A stretch of 64,000 nt of DNA from an uncultured Alistipes sp. (GTDB taxonomy: Bacteria > Bacteroidota > Bacteroidia > Bacteroidales > Rikenellaceae). The stretch covers positions 115,598 to 179,597 of the forward strand of contig CAJTYA010000002.1 in assembly GCA_910583985.1 (NCBI GenBank), in the 5' to 3' direction. The notes beneath the pieces were generated by a model. The model searched no databases and had not been told where the DNA came from. It saw only the letters and a program-made list of their open reading frames with translations. Below are positions 27,134 through 34,741 of the stretch, piece after piece (the stretch's first letter is position 1; every line of letters begins with the position of its first letter). A program made the translations under genes and the position numbers.

Positions 27134-27182
27134 CGCCACGAAGGGCCGAGACTCGCGAGTCTCGGCCCTTCGTGGCGCTTTT
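27134..27182. terminator. Perfect 44-nt palindrome, bidirectional terminator
   Basis: 27134-27177 is a perfect inverted repeat with 22 bases in each arm, centred on ACTCGCGAGT. The plus strand continues CTTTTTC and the minus strand GTTTCGG. It sits 15 bp after the cydB stop, so it most likely ends the cyd transcript and blocks read-through from the other side. Confidence 0.8.
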
Positions 27183-27196
27183 TCGGGGGGGATCCG

Positions 27197-28348
27197 CTAA
27201 TAAGCGTGGTCGTCTTCGGCCAGTTCCTTCCTCGAAACTTTCACTTTGTTGAGCGAGCGCCATGCGTACCAGATGTAGGCGACGATGAACGGGATGAGCA
27301 GCGAGACGATACTCATCACGTAAAGCGTGAATTTGCTCGACGAACTGTTGTAGATCGTCAGCGAGCTCTGCATGTCCGCCAGTGAAGGGTAGTAGGCCGT
27401 ATCGTTGTAACCTGCCGTCAGCAGCAGCGCCAGCACCGTCAGCACGGTGCCTGCGCCCGAAAACCATATTCCCTTCCGGCTCGCCCGGAAAATGCCCGTG
27501 CCGAGTCCCCAAAGGACCGAAACGATGCCTGCGAGCAGCACGAGCGACACGACGGGCATGGCCGTCAGGTTGTGCAGGTATTTGTATGGCTCTTCCGAAA
27601 TGATTCCTGTCGCGCGGTCGACGGCCCAGCCTTTCGAGCAGAGCAGGGCGACCAGAAACGCGAGGAAAGGCACCAGAAACCCGACGGCGTTCCAGCGCAG
27701 ATGGCGGCGCGAGCGGTCGAAGACGATCTCGTCGTCGATGTCGTTCATGAAATACTGCAAGCCTAACACGCGGGAGAGGAACATCACGGCCAGCCCCAGC
27801 AGCACGTTGCGCGGGTCGGCCAGCGCTTCGAGTCCGTACCACGGCGTGGTCCATTGCGAAATGGTGTTGGAACCCTGCGTCGAAGCGATGTTGGAGGCGT
27901 CCACCGTGAACGGGGCGCCGGTGAACAGCGTACCCACGGCCGTGCCGAGCAGGAAGGTGCCGGCCACGCCGTTGACGACCAGAAAGGCGTTGTAGGTCTT
28001 TTCGCCCAGAAAGTTCGACGGCTTGCGCCGGAACTGGTAGGCTACGGCCTGTATGACGAACACGAGCAGAATGAGCATCCAGACGTAGAACGCTCCGCCG
28101 AAGCTGGTGCTGTAGAACAGTGGGAAAGAGGCGAAAAACGCTCCGCCGAACGTGACCAGCGTCGTGAAGGTCAGTTCCCATTTTTTGCCTAACGAATTGA
28201 CGATCAGGTTGCGTTCTGTCTCCGTGCGTCCCACGGCGTAGAGCTGGGCCTGTCCGCCCTGTACGAAAAGCAGGAAGACGAGCAGGGCGCCCAGCAGCGA
28301 AATGATGAACCACCAGTAGTGTTGCAGAAAAATATATGCGGTATCCAT
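27197..28348 (-). CDS. cydB: Cytochrome bd quinol oxidase subunit II
   Basis: A 383-residue inner-membrane protein with about eight to nine helices, starting MDTAYIFLQHYWWFIISLLGALLVFLLFVQGGQ. FVQGGQ is the typical CydB start, and ALLCSKGWAVD and PFIVAYIWYAWRSLNK near the end fit the family. Subunit II supports the haem-bearing subunit I and scaffolds the complex. It follows cydA by 13 bp. The bd oxidase gives high-affinity oxygen reduction, which in a gut anaerobe means scavenging of trace oxygen. Confidence 0.95.
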   Translation of the reverse strand: MDTAYIFLQHYWWFIISLLGALLVFLLFVQGGQAQLYAVGRTETERNLIVNSLGKKWELTFTTLVTFGGAFFASFPLFYSTSFGGAFYVWMLILLVFVIQAVAYQFRRKPSNFLGEKTYNAFLVVNGVAGTFLLGTAVGTLFTGAPFTVDASNIASTQGSNTISQWTTPWYGLEALADPRNVLLGLAVMFLSRVLGLQYFMNDIDDEIVFDRSRRHLRWNAVGFLVPFLAFLVALLCSKGWAVDRATGIISEEPYKYLHNLTAMPVVSLVLLAGIVSVLWGLGTGIFRASRKGIWFSGAGTVLTVLALLLTAGYNDTAYYPSLADMQSSLTIYNSSSSKFTLYVMSIVSLLIPFIVAYIWYAWRSLNKVKVSRKELAEDDHAY

Positions 28349-28361
28349 GATCTTTCGGAAT

Positions 28362-29981
28362 TTAGTCGTTTTGTCGTTCGGTATTCCCTGCGGTCGATTC
28401 TTCGAGCGGGCCGGGACCGATTTTGATCTGCCGGGTGACGATCATCAGCTCGGCGATGAGCAGCGCGGTGAACAGCGCGACGAACAGGAAGAAGGTCGCC
28501 ATGATCGAGCCCGAACCGATTTTCGAGACGGAGGCCATCGTGGGCAGAAGGTCCTGTATCGTCCACGGCTGCCGCCCCACCTCGGCCACGATCCATCCCG
28601 ACACCGACGCCAGATAGGCCAGCGGGATCGACCAGACCATAAGCCGGAGCATCCACCGTCGTCCGGTGAGCGCCTTGCGGTAGAGCAGGAACAGGATCGC
28701 TGCGAAGAAGACGATGAAATAGAGCCCAAGGCCCACCATGACACGGAAGGTGTAGAAAACCAGCGGTACGTTCGGTACGATGTCCGTCGGAGCGTTCAGG
28801 TAGGCGTAGCCCATCACGCCGAGACCGTATTCGGCGAAGTTCTCGCCCTCCGGGTTGTCCGGCGTGAACAGGTTGCGGTAGTAGGCCAGCGTGGCCGCGT
28901 CCGCCGAATCTTTGACTTGCCGGTATTCCTTGATCGCTTCGAGCGCATGGCGTCCGGCCTGCATTTTCCACGCCGCCGGGACGATCCGGTGTTCGGTGTT
29001 GCCGTAAACCAGATCGTTGATGCCCGGCACATAGGCGTCCGCCTGCCGGAAGCTCATCAACGAGAGCAGCTTGGGGATCTGCCAGCGGAAATAGAAGGCG
29101 CTGTCCTCCGGCGTGTGCCGTTCCCGGTCGAAAGGTCTGAGCAGTCCGACGACGGTGAGTCCCGCGCCGCGCTGCCCGTCGTAGAGGGCTTCCATGGCCG
29201 CCAGCTTCATCGGCTGGGTCCGGGCCACCTGCACGGCCGATCCGTCGCCCGTCGAGGCCAGCAGCAGGGCGCTGACTAAACCGAACACGGACGCCGTGGC
29301 GATGCTTTTGCGGGCCATCTTCTCCTCCCGCTTGCGCAACAGGAACCATGCGCTGATGCCTACCACGACGACGGCGGCCAGCACGTAACCCGAAGTGACG
29401 GTATGGAAAAACTTGTTGAGGGCCACCGGCGAGAACAGCACATCGCTGAACGAGGTCATTTCCTGCCGGGCCGTGTCGGGGTTGAACACCGTGCCCACGG
29501 GGTGCTGCATCCACGCGTTGGCCACCAGTATCCACAGCGCCGAGAGGTTGGCCCCGATGGCGGTCAGCCACGTGGAGGCCAGATGGAAGCCTTTCGAAAC
29601 CTTGTTCCATCCGAAAAACATGACGGCGATGAACGTGCTCTCCATGAAGAAGGCCATGATGCCCTCGATGGCCAGCGGAGCGCCGAAAATGTCGCCCACG
29701 AAATGGGAGTAGTTCGACCAGTTGGTTCCGAATTCGAATTCGAGGATGATGCCCGTGGCCACGCCGATGGCGAAGTTGATCCCGAAGATGCGCATCCAGA
29801 ATTTCGTCGTCCGTTTCCAGAACGGGTCGCCCGTCCGGTAGTAGATCGTTTCCATGATGGCGCAGATGAAGCCCAGACCGAGGGTCAGCGGCACAAACAG
29901 CCAGTGGTAAATGGCCGTCATGGCGAATTGCGCCCGCGACCAGTCCACGACGTCCATCCAATCAGCAGCGGTTAGAATCAT
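28362..29981 (-). CDS. cydA: Cytochrome bd quinol oxidase subunit I
   Basis: A 539-residue membrane protein carrying haems b558, b595 and d. Visible landmarks are WSRAQFAMTAIYHWLFVPLTLG (His26, haem ligand), ALNKFFHTVTSGYV (second His), ARTQPMKLAAMEAL at the quinol (Q) loop, VFYTFRVMVGLGLYF (Met ligand region) and SGWIVAEVGRQPWTI. The region between these is about the length seen in other Bacteroidetes, with a short Q loop. It oxidises menaquinol and reduces O2 to water. Order is DUF4492-cydA-cydB, with gaps of 7 and 13 bp, one operon. Confidence 0.96.
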   Translation of the reverse strand: MILTAADWMDVVDWSRAQFAMTAIYHWLFVPLTLGLGFICAIMETIYYRTGDPFWKRTTKFWMRIFGINFAIGVATGIILEFEFGTNWSNYSHFVGDIFGAPLAIEGIMAFFMESTFIAVMFFGWNKVSKGFHLASTWLTAIGANLSALWILVANAWMQHPVGTVFNPDTARQEMTSFSDVLFSPVALNKFFHTVTSGYVLAAVVVVGISAWFLLRKREEKMARKSIATASVFGLVSALLLASTGDGSAVQVARTQPMKLAAMEALYDGQRGAGLTVVGLLRPFDRERHTPEDSAFYFRWQIPKLLSLMSFRQADAYVPGINDLVYGNTEHRIVPAAWKMQAGRHALEAIKEYRQVKDSADAATLAYYRNLFTPDNPEGENFAEYGLGVMGYAYLNAPTDIVPNVPLVFYTFRVMVGLGLYFIVFFAAILFLLYRKALTGRRWMLRLMVWSIPLAYLASVSGWIVAEVGRQPWTIQDLLPTMASVSKIGSGSIMATFFLFVALFTALLIAELMIVTRQIKIGPGPLEESTAGNTERQND

Positions 29982-29988
29982 AGCGTTT

Positions 29989-30216
29989 TTATTGGGGTTT
30001 AAAGTTCAGCAATTGTTCCATCACGTAGTCGTTTTTCTGGTCCTCGGTTTCGAATCCGCCCAGAAAATCGGGAAAGAAAAACAGACGCAGGATGAAGAAC
30101 ATGATGAACAGCTTGATGAGGATCAGCGCCCACAGCGTGCGTCCCAGCGTCATTTCGCGGAAGCCGTCCCGATAGAAACGGTATACGCGTACCCAAGCGT
30201 TCGGTCTGTCGTTCAT
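29989..30216 (-). CDS. DUF4492 protein, small membrane partner of cytochrome bd
   Basis: A protein of 75 residues from ATG 30216 (MNDRPNAWVRVYRFYRDGFREMTLGRTLW), or 83 from ATG 30240. I prefer 30216 because the nearest promoter box ends two bases before the ATG at 30240, which would leave that codon outside the transcript; the upstream promoters would still allow it. One membrane helix (about residues 32-52, WALILIKLFIMFFILRLFFF) follows a basic N-terminus. DUF4492 genes regularly precede cydA in Bacteroidetes, so a role as an accessory subunit or assembly factor, comparable in place to CydX, is inferred. Confidence 0.82.
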   Translation of the reverse strand: MNDRPNAWVRVYRFYRDGFREMTLGRTLWALILIKLFIMFFILRLFFFPDFLGGFETEDQKNDYVMEQLLNFKPQ

Positions 30217-30241
30217 GCCTGTCGTTCTGTCGTTTGACATT

Positions 30242-30422
30242 CAAATATACGAGATAATATTCGACGAAAAGAATGGCGCGTGTCGGGCGTCGGTCCGGAT
30301 CGCGTCGGCGCAGCCGCTTCTTCGGGTCGAATATATCCATCAATATATTCGACGAAAAGAATAGCGGATGTCGGACGAAGTCCGGTTCGCGTTGGTGCAG
30401 CCGCTTCTTTGAGTCAAATATA
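30242..30422 (-). promoter_or_regulatory. Three tandem promoter boxes upstream of the cyd operon
   Basis: On the minus strand TATATTTG occurs at 30422-30415, TATATTCG at 30335-30328 and TATATTTG at 30249-30242, spaced 87 and 86 bp. Two match TAnnTTTG exactly and the middle one has one change. Each lies at the same position in a tandem duplication. All three point toward the DUF4492-cydA-cydB operon. Confidence 0.65.
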
Positions 30423-30432
30423 CCGATTATTT
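30257..30432 (-). repeat. Imperfect tandem duplication (about 88 bp, two copies) carrying cyd promoters
   Basis: Copy A (30257-30344) and copy B (30345-30432) share blocks such as ATATTCGACGAAAAGAAT and GCAGCCGCTTCTT with one single-base length difference and scattered substitutions. The gene-proximal end at about 30236-30256 repeats the promoter part once more. The region is also an open frame on the minus strand, which I take as incidental. Confidence 0.85.
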
Positions 30433-30442
30433 CCAAAATTTT

Positions 30443-30450
30443 TACCTTTG
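30443..30450 (+). promoter_or_regulatory. -7 box for the HAD phosphatase gene
   Basis: TACCTTTG, exact consensus, 24 bp upstream of the ATG at 30475, divergent from the cyd promoters. Confidence 0.7.
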
Positions 30451-30474
30451 CGCGCGAATGAGCTTTTTTGACGT

Positions 30475-31107
30475 ATGAATAGAATCGGAACCGTTATTTT
30501 CGATCTGGGCGGCGTGCTCGTCGATTACAGCATCGAGGCGGCCGCCGAGGCGTTCCGCCGTTTGGGATTCATGCACTTCGACGAAATGGTCGATCCCTAC
30601 CGGCAGTCGGGCATCCTGCTCGCGCTCGAAAAGGGCGAGGTTCCGCCGCAGGCGCTTTACGACGAAATCTCGCGGTCGGTGGGCCGGCCCGTGCCCTCCG
30701 AAGCCATCGACGCGGCGCTGTGCAGTTTCCTGCTCGACATCCCCGACGACAAGCTCGATATGCTGCTGGCGTTGCGGCGCCGCGGATTCCGGCTGTTCAT
30801 GCTCAGCAATACCAATCCCATCATGATGGGACACATGAAAAACGTCGTCTTCCGCAAGCATGGGCTCACCGTGGACGATTATTTCGACCGGATGTTCCTG
30901 TCCTACGAAATGGGCATGGCCAAACCCGATCCCGAAATTTTCGAGGCGATGGTTCTCCGCACGGGCATCGACCCGTCCCGATCGCTGTTCATCGACGATT
31001 CGCCAAGCAACGTCGAGACGGCCCGCGCGCTCGGTTTTCGGACCTATCTGGCTGCGGAGCACGAGGATTTCCGGTCGTTGTTCGACGACTGCGAGCCGGT
31101 CGGGTAG
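30475..31107 (+). CDS. HAD-family phosphatase (subfamily IA)
   Basis: A 210-residue cytoplasmic hydrolase. The four HAD motifs are visible: motif I VIFDLGGVLVDY (nucleophile Asp near residue 9), motif II LFMLSNTNP (about 102-110), motif III Lys in MGMAKPDPEIFE (about 147-158) and motif IV SLFIDDSPSNVETA (about 171-184). A helical cap lies at about 17-85. The DLGGVLVD start resembles the epoxide-hydrolase-like branch and small sugar-phosphate or haloacid phosphatases. The exact substrate cannot be read. It has its own promoter and stands alone. Confidence 0.88.
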   Translation: MNRIGTVIFDLGGVLVDYSIEAAAEAFRRLGFMHFDEMVDPYRQSGILLALEKGEVPPQALYDEISRSVGRPVPSEAIDAALCSFLLDIPDDKLDMLLALRRRGFRLFMLSNTNPIMMGHMKNVVFRKHGLTVDDYFDRMFLSYEMGMAKPDPEIFEAMVLRTGIDPSRSLFIDDSPSNVETARALGFRTYLAAEHEDFRSLFDDCEPVG

Positions 31108-31184
31108 GGCCGCGAGACTTCCGGACGGACGATACGTGCCAGAAAAACGACATGCGGGGCCCGGAAGGTGACTTTCGACGGCAT

Positions 31185-31388
31185 TTCCGCGATTCCCCTG
31201 CCGGGGCTGCGTTCCGGCGACGTCTCCGCGATTCTTTTGGGACTATCTTTCCTGCGACGTTTTCGCGTCTTCTCCGCAATTCCCTGCCGGAACGGTCTTC
31301 CGGTCATGTCTTCACAGTTCCCTGCCGGGGTTGTCCTTCCGGCGACGTCTCCGCGATCCGCCTGCCGGAGCGCCCTTTCGGCGGCGAG
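31185..31388 (+). repeat. Degenerate array of about five 40-bp repeats with hairpin potential
   Basis: Units start at about 31185, 31225, 31271, 31311 and 31350. Shared blocks are TCCGCGATTCCCTGCCGGGG and CTTCCGGCGACGTC; unit 2 is the most diverged. Four of the five units carry a GCCGG or CTGCCGG stretch and a later TTCCGG or TTTCGGCGG stretch, able to fold into a short hairpin. No coding frame or known repeat family was recognised. The array ends just before the tRNA-Pro promoter. Confidence 0.7.
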
Positions 31389-31389
31389 G

Positions 31390-31421
31390 TTTGTAAATCC
31401 CCGGAAAACATATTACTTTTG
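31390..31421 (+). promoter_or_regulatory. Promoter of tRNA-Pro(TGG)
   Basis: TTTG at 31390-31393, a 20-bp spacer, and TACTTTTG at 31414-31421: both elements match the Bacteroidetes consensus, 28 bp before the tRNA. Confidence 0.8.
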
Positions 31422-31449
31422 CGGAGTCTTCCGTTCGCGGAGACCGTTT

Positions 31450-31524
31450 CGGGGTGTGGCGCAGTCCGGTTAGCGCACCTGCTTTGGGAGCAGGGGGTCG
31501 TGGGTTCGAATCCCGCTACCCCGA
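31450..31524 (+). tRNA. tRNA-Pro (anticodon TGG)
   Basis: Cloverleaf by eye: acceptor CGGGGTG with TACCCCG plus discriminator A, D-arm GCGCAGTCCGGTTAGCGC, anticodon stem CCTGC/GCAGG around TTTGGGA (anticodon TGG), and T-arm GTGGG-TTCGAAT-CCCGC. CCA is not encoded. Reads CCA and, by wobble, other Pro codons. Confidence 0.95.
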
Positions 31525-32234
31525 CGTCTGAAAATCGACCGCTTGCATCGGTGCAGGCGGTCGGTTCGTTTTCGGAAGGGCACACGATTTCGACACGACT
31601 GCGCGAATACGGTCCTATGAAGTCGCCGCAACGGGTCGAGCGTCCGTTCCCGTAATTCTTCGATAGGATGCGGGGGCTTTCCGGGCGAACCGGTCTTTGG
31701 CCGCGTATTCGTTCGGGCGGTGCGATTCGTTTTTCTATCCTTTTCGTCAGGCGGCCGGACTATATCTTAGTGAGAGGGCAGACCCCGGAAATTCCGGTTC
31801 CGTTCGTAAGTTAAGTGTCGGGACGCAAGGAGCGCCGGTAGGACGATCGCTTTCCGGGGGCTTTGGCTCTCCTTGCCGCTCGTGCCGTTTGTCGCGGCGT
31901 CGTTTTCTGCCGACCGATGCCGATGGGGGGAGATCGAAGAGAGGCCGGAATGAACGGTCCTGCCCCGAACGGACGGTAGGGTCGGCGACTGGCGCCTTTT
32001 CGTCGCTTCGTAGTGGATCGCCTCCTGCTTCCGATGTCTCGCCGTATTTTATAATGGAGCGACACTTACCCTCGGAGGCGTTCGGCGAAGCGGGGCGGTC
32101 CTTCCGTCGCTCGGATGGAATCGGTCGATCCGGTGCGGGCCGTACCGCTGCGGGTTCTCTCCGGCTTCGCGGCAGCGCCCGTTCTCGTTTCGGGGACGGT
32201 AAGACGGAGAAATGTCGAATGTTTTTTCGGATAG
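31525..32234 (+). other. Spacer between the two tRNA-Pro genes
   Basis: About 700 bp with no supported gene. It contains a 9-base inverted pair, TAAGTGTCG near 31814 and CGACACTTA near 32060, around an 84-codon Arg-rich minus-strand frame; this may be chance. Confidence 0.4.
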
Positions 32235-32266
32235 TTGCATTTTATTGTCAAATTTTATTATCTTTG
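32235..32266 (+). promoter_or_regulatory. Promoter of tRNA-Pro(CGG)
   Basis: TTG at 32235-32237, a 21-bp spacer and TATCTTTG at 32259-32266 (exact -7 box), about 80 bp upstream of the tRNA. Confidence 0.75.
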
Positions 32267-32344
32267 CACCGCATTCAACCCCGGTACGCAGCGATGCGCG
32301 AAGGGGAGTATGCGGGAGACGGTTTTGCCGTCCCCCGAATGTTT

Positions 32345-32419
32345 CGGGGTGTAGCGCAGTCCGGTTAGCGCGCCAGCTTCGGGAGTTGGAGGTCCCGGGT
32401 TCGAATCCCGGTACCCCGA
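32345..32419 (+). tRNA. tRNA-Pro (anticodon CGG)
   Basis: Acceptor CGGGGTG/TACCCCG plus discriminator A, anticodon stem CCAGC/GTTGG around TTCGGGA (anticodon CGG), T-arm CCGGG-TTCGAAT-CCCGG. The acceptor arm and D-arm are almost identical to the other tRNA-Pro, so the two likely share an origin. A dedicated CCG reader fits the GC-rich codon use. Confidence 0.95.
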
Positions 32420-32440
32420 CGAAAATGATTTCTGATTATC

Positions 32441-32473
32441 AGGTCCTTGTATCCCGAACAAGGACCTTTTTTT
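32441..32473 (+). terminator. Terminator of tRNA-Pro(CGG)
   Basis: AGGTCCTTGT and its complement around a 7-base loop (32441-32467), then a run of T, 21 bp after the tRNA. Confidence 0.88.
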
Positions 32474-32482
32474 GTGTGCCGG

Positions 32483-32517
32483 AAAAAATGCACCAAAAAA
32501 ATGCACCAAAAAATGCC
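32483..32517 (+). repeat. Short direct repeats beside a tRNA (AAAAAATGCACC), possible old attachment region
   Basis: The unit A6-7TGCACC occurs twice in a row and a third time partially (AAAAAATGCC). Short repeated A-rich/GTGCA motifs beside a tRNA 3' end resemble integrase arm sites, but no integrase or second attachment copy is in the window. Confidence 0.4.
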
Positions 32518-32582
32518 TCGAATTCCGTTTTTCTCGCCGGGCGATTCCGACGGAACGGGAACGGATAAAAGGTTTTGGCCGC

Positions 32583-32975
32583 ATGCGGCGTTACTCGCCC
32601 GACGATCCGCTTCGGGTGCTCGATATGCAGCACATGTGGCAGATCAGAAGTGCTGTCATTCGTGCTTCGGGTTACGGCTGCGACTATTTTTTGCAAGGGA
32701 AGAATTTCGTCGACTGGCGTCGTTACCTCGAATATTATCCGAAGAAACAGGCAAGGAGGGTTTTCAATGCGGATACGGCCATTCGGGTTTCGCTGAATCT
32801 TCTTCCCGGAGAGGTTTACGGTTACCGGGGCCGATACGATTACCTCGATATGCTCGTGCTTCAAAAGATGCGTCGGGGCTATCTTCAGTTATTCGTTTTC
32901 ACGACCGAAAAAGGCAGAAACCGCTTGCCCTATTACTGGTGCCGGATCGAAACGGTTTTCCGGTACGACGATTGA
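32583..32975 (+). CDS. Orphan protein of unknown function next to tRNA-Pro
   Basis: A 130-residue frame starting MRRYSPDDPLRVLDMQHMW; the frame opens upstream at 32472 through the repeat region. The sequence looks protein-like, unlike the surrounding random frames: regular hydrophobic spacing, many Tyr and Trp, and mixed charge (IRVSLNLLPGEVYGYRGRY, YLQLFVFTTEKGRN). No signal peptide or membrane helix. It contains AGA, AGG and TTA codons that neighbours largely avoid, suggesting low expression or recent arrival. I do not recognise the family. It may be the remnant of an element once integrated at the tRNA. Confidence 0.5.
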   Translation: MRRYSPDDPLRVLDMQHMWQIRSAVIRASGYGCDYFLQGKNFVDWRRYLEYYPKKQARRVFNADTAIRVSLNLLPGEVYGYRGRYDYLDMLVLQKMRRGYLQLFVFTTEKGRNRLPYYWCRIETVFRYDD

Positions 32976-33037
32976 GCGGAGATCCGATAGAAGGGTCGGA
33001 ATCGGATGCGACGGACATGAACGTGACATGATTGCAC

Positions 33038-33077
33038 CGCACCGTCCGCCCCGCGAGCGGATGGGGCGGACGGTGCG
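33038..33077. other. Long perfect hairpin in the 32976-33291 spacer
   Basis: A perfect 15-base stem (CGCACCGTCCGCCCC and complement) around a 10-base loop, between the orphan gene and the convergent amidase gene. It lacks a T tract on either side, so terminator function is uncertain. The rest of the spacer shows nothing. Confidence 0.5.
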
Positions 33078-33291
33078 GCGTGACTGGGGACAGGGCGTGT
33101 GACCCGTGCCGTTTCTTGCGGAGGAAATTCGCCGGAAGACGGATTCGGGCGGCAGCCGGTCCGGTCGCCGAGTCTCGTCGGTCCGGCTGCCGGATCCCGC
33201 CGGGAGGACGTGACGTTCGGCTGCCGGCGACGGGGCCTGCGGCGATCGGGTCGGAGGGCAAGTCGGGAAACCGGTCGTGCGACCCGGCGGA

Positions 33292-34365
33292 TCAGTTCTC
33301 GACGGCGATGTTTTCGACCGGCTGTTGCTGTACGTTGTCCAGCGGATGCGACTGGTAGCGCACGTTCGCGAAGTCGATCTGTGCGAGGTCGATGCAGCGG
33401 ATCGTGTTGTTGTAGGCCGTTTTGTAATAGACCTTGCGGTTCGTCAGGTCGATGGCCGAGGTCCATTGCGTAGCGCTGGGAATGTCCGGAGCCTCGCCTG
33501 CGGTGTGCTCGATACCGATCGGAATGTCGAAGGTGTTGAGCAGGTGAAAGCATTGGAGCACCGTTTCGAATGCGGTTTTGCGTTGCGGGGCCGTGGCCCG
33601 GTAGAATGCCGCCCGCACGAAGCGCGAGGGCGGGGTCGCGTCGCCGGGAATGCCGAGGAAGCCCGAATTGCCGCCGATGGGGCGCAGCGTCACGCCGCTG
33701 AGCCTGCGTTCGGGCGCATTGCCGGGAAACAGGTTGACGTAATTGTTCAGGTTGGTCAGGTGCCATTCGAATCCCGGCGCGTTGGTCAGCACGCCCACTT
33801 CGTTGTCGAAGAATTGCGGCACGCCGTCCACGATTTCGAGCACGACCTGCCGTCCCGATGCGTCTCCGATGCGCCAGTGCACGACCGAGGTACGTTCCAG
33901 TCCTACGATATAGACCGAGGAGATGGCGGCCTTCACCTCTTCGACGGTCGAAAACTGCGTCAGCATCCATGTGGTCAGTTGCAGGTCGGAGAGCGTCCGG
34001 TCGTTCCGTTCGGCGTCGTAGCTCTCGTATTGGCCATAGTGCGGAAAGAAGAACAGCCCGGCCGAGAGGCCCGCCTCGTTGATGCCTTCGGCGATGAACT
34101 CTTTCTGTACGACGGAAAGTCCGACGACTCCGTACCGGGCGACGAAGTTCAGTCCGTTCGTTCCGGTCGGCGTGTAGGAGGTCAGTTGCAGACCGCGCGG
34201 AATGACGACGTACTCGCTCGGCAGCGGACCTTTGGCCCATTCGATCGTGCGGGCCTGCACATGGCTTCCGTCGGCTGCCGTCAGTGCGATGCCCGTACAG
34301 GCTACCGCCTTGAAGGCCGTGCCGCATGCGGCGGCGATGCTCAGTTGTAATTTTCTTGTATTCAT
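33292..34365 (-). CDS. Exported Ntn hydrolase of the choloylglycine hydrolase/penicillin V acylase family
   Basis: A 357-residue protein. The signal-like N-terminus MNTRKLQLSIAAACGTAFKAVA ends at residue 22, and the next residue, Cys23 in ACTGIAL, is placed to be the N-terminal nucleophile after cleavage. Other family features are the Arg in ARTIEWA, EGINEAGLSAGLFFFPHYGQY, TNAPGFEWHLTNLNNYV with the conserved Asn pair, and the C-terminal YYKTAYNNTIRCIDL. Members hydrolyse bile-salt amides, penicillin V or N-acyl homoserine lactones. Which amide is cut here cannot be told. The frame continues far upstream as an artefact antisense-like extension; the ATG at 34365 is the only one before the signal. 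Confidence 0.87.
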   Translation of the reverse strand: MNTRKLQLSIAAACGTAFKAVACTGIALTAADGSHVQARTIEWAKGPLPSEYVVIPRGLQLTSYTPTGTNGLNFVARYGVVGLSVVQKEFIAEGINEAGLSAGLFFFPHYGQYESYDAERNDRTLSDLQLTTWMLTQFSTVEEVKAAISSVYIVGLERTSVVHWRIGDASGRQVVLEIVDGVPQFFDNEVGVLTNAPGFEWHLTNLNNYVNLFPGNAPERRLSGVTLRPIGGNSGFLGIPGDATPPSRFVRAAFYRATAPQRKTAFETVLQCFHLLNTFDIPIGIEHTAGEAPDIPSATQWTSAIDLTNRKVYYKTAYNNTIRCIDLAQIDFANVRYQSHPLDNVQQQPVENIAVEN

Positions 34366-34741
34366 ACCTTTGCTTGTTTTGGGTGCGAATTGCGTGCAGA
34401 AAAAACAGTCGCATATATTATACCAAAACGAACGTCGCTCCGACGAGGGAACGGAGGGGGCGGCACGGGCCGAAGCATCTGCCTTGCGGGTCCTCGCCGT
34501 TCCGTGCGGCGGGGACGGATGGGGAAAACGGACGGTTCGACCGGCCCGTGCATCCCGACGGCGGGGAGCCGTGCCGGTTTCGTTCGCGGGAGGTTGCGGG
34601 GCGATCGGTCGTTCCGGCTGCTGTCGGGGCGAGCGCCCGTCGCCGCACCGGCGGGAGCGTTCTTCCTGCGACGGGCGGTTCGTCTCGCGGAACCGGAAAA
34701 CGTCCGTTCCTTCGGACTTTCCAACGGGGCGACCGGTAGCG
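34366..34741 (-). other. Spacer upstream of the amidase gene
   Basis: About 375 bp; GC-rich with an AT-rich stretch near 34410-34425 that could hold the amidase promoter, but no consensus box was found. Confidence 0.4.

Noticed and set aside
29999..30436. A 145-codon minus-strand frame through the cyd promoter repeats, with repeated peptide segments
   Set aside because: The repeated peptide follows from the DNA duplication; the frame overlaps DUF4492 in another phase and carries the promoter boxes.
31185..31388. CRISPR array
   Set aside because: The units follow each other without unique spacers and are diverged from one another; no cas genes are in the window.
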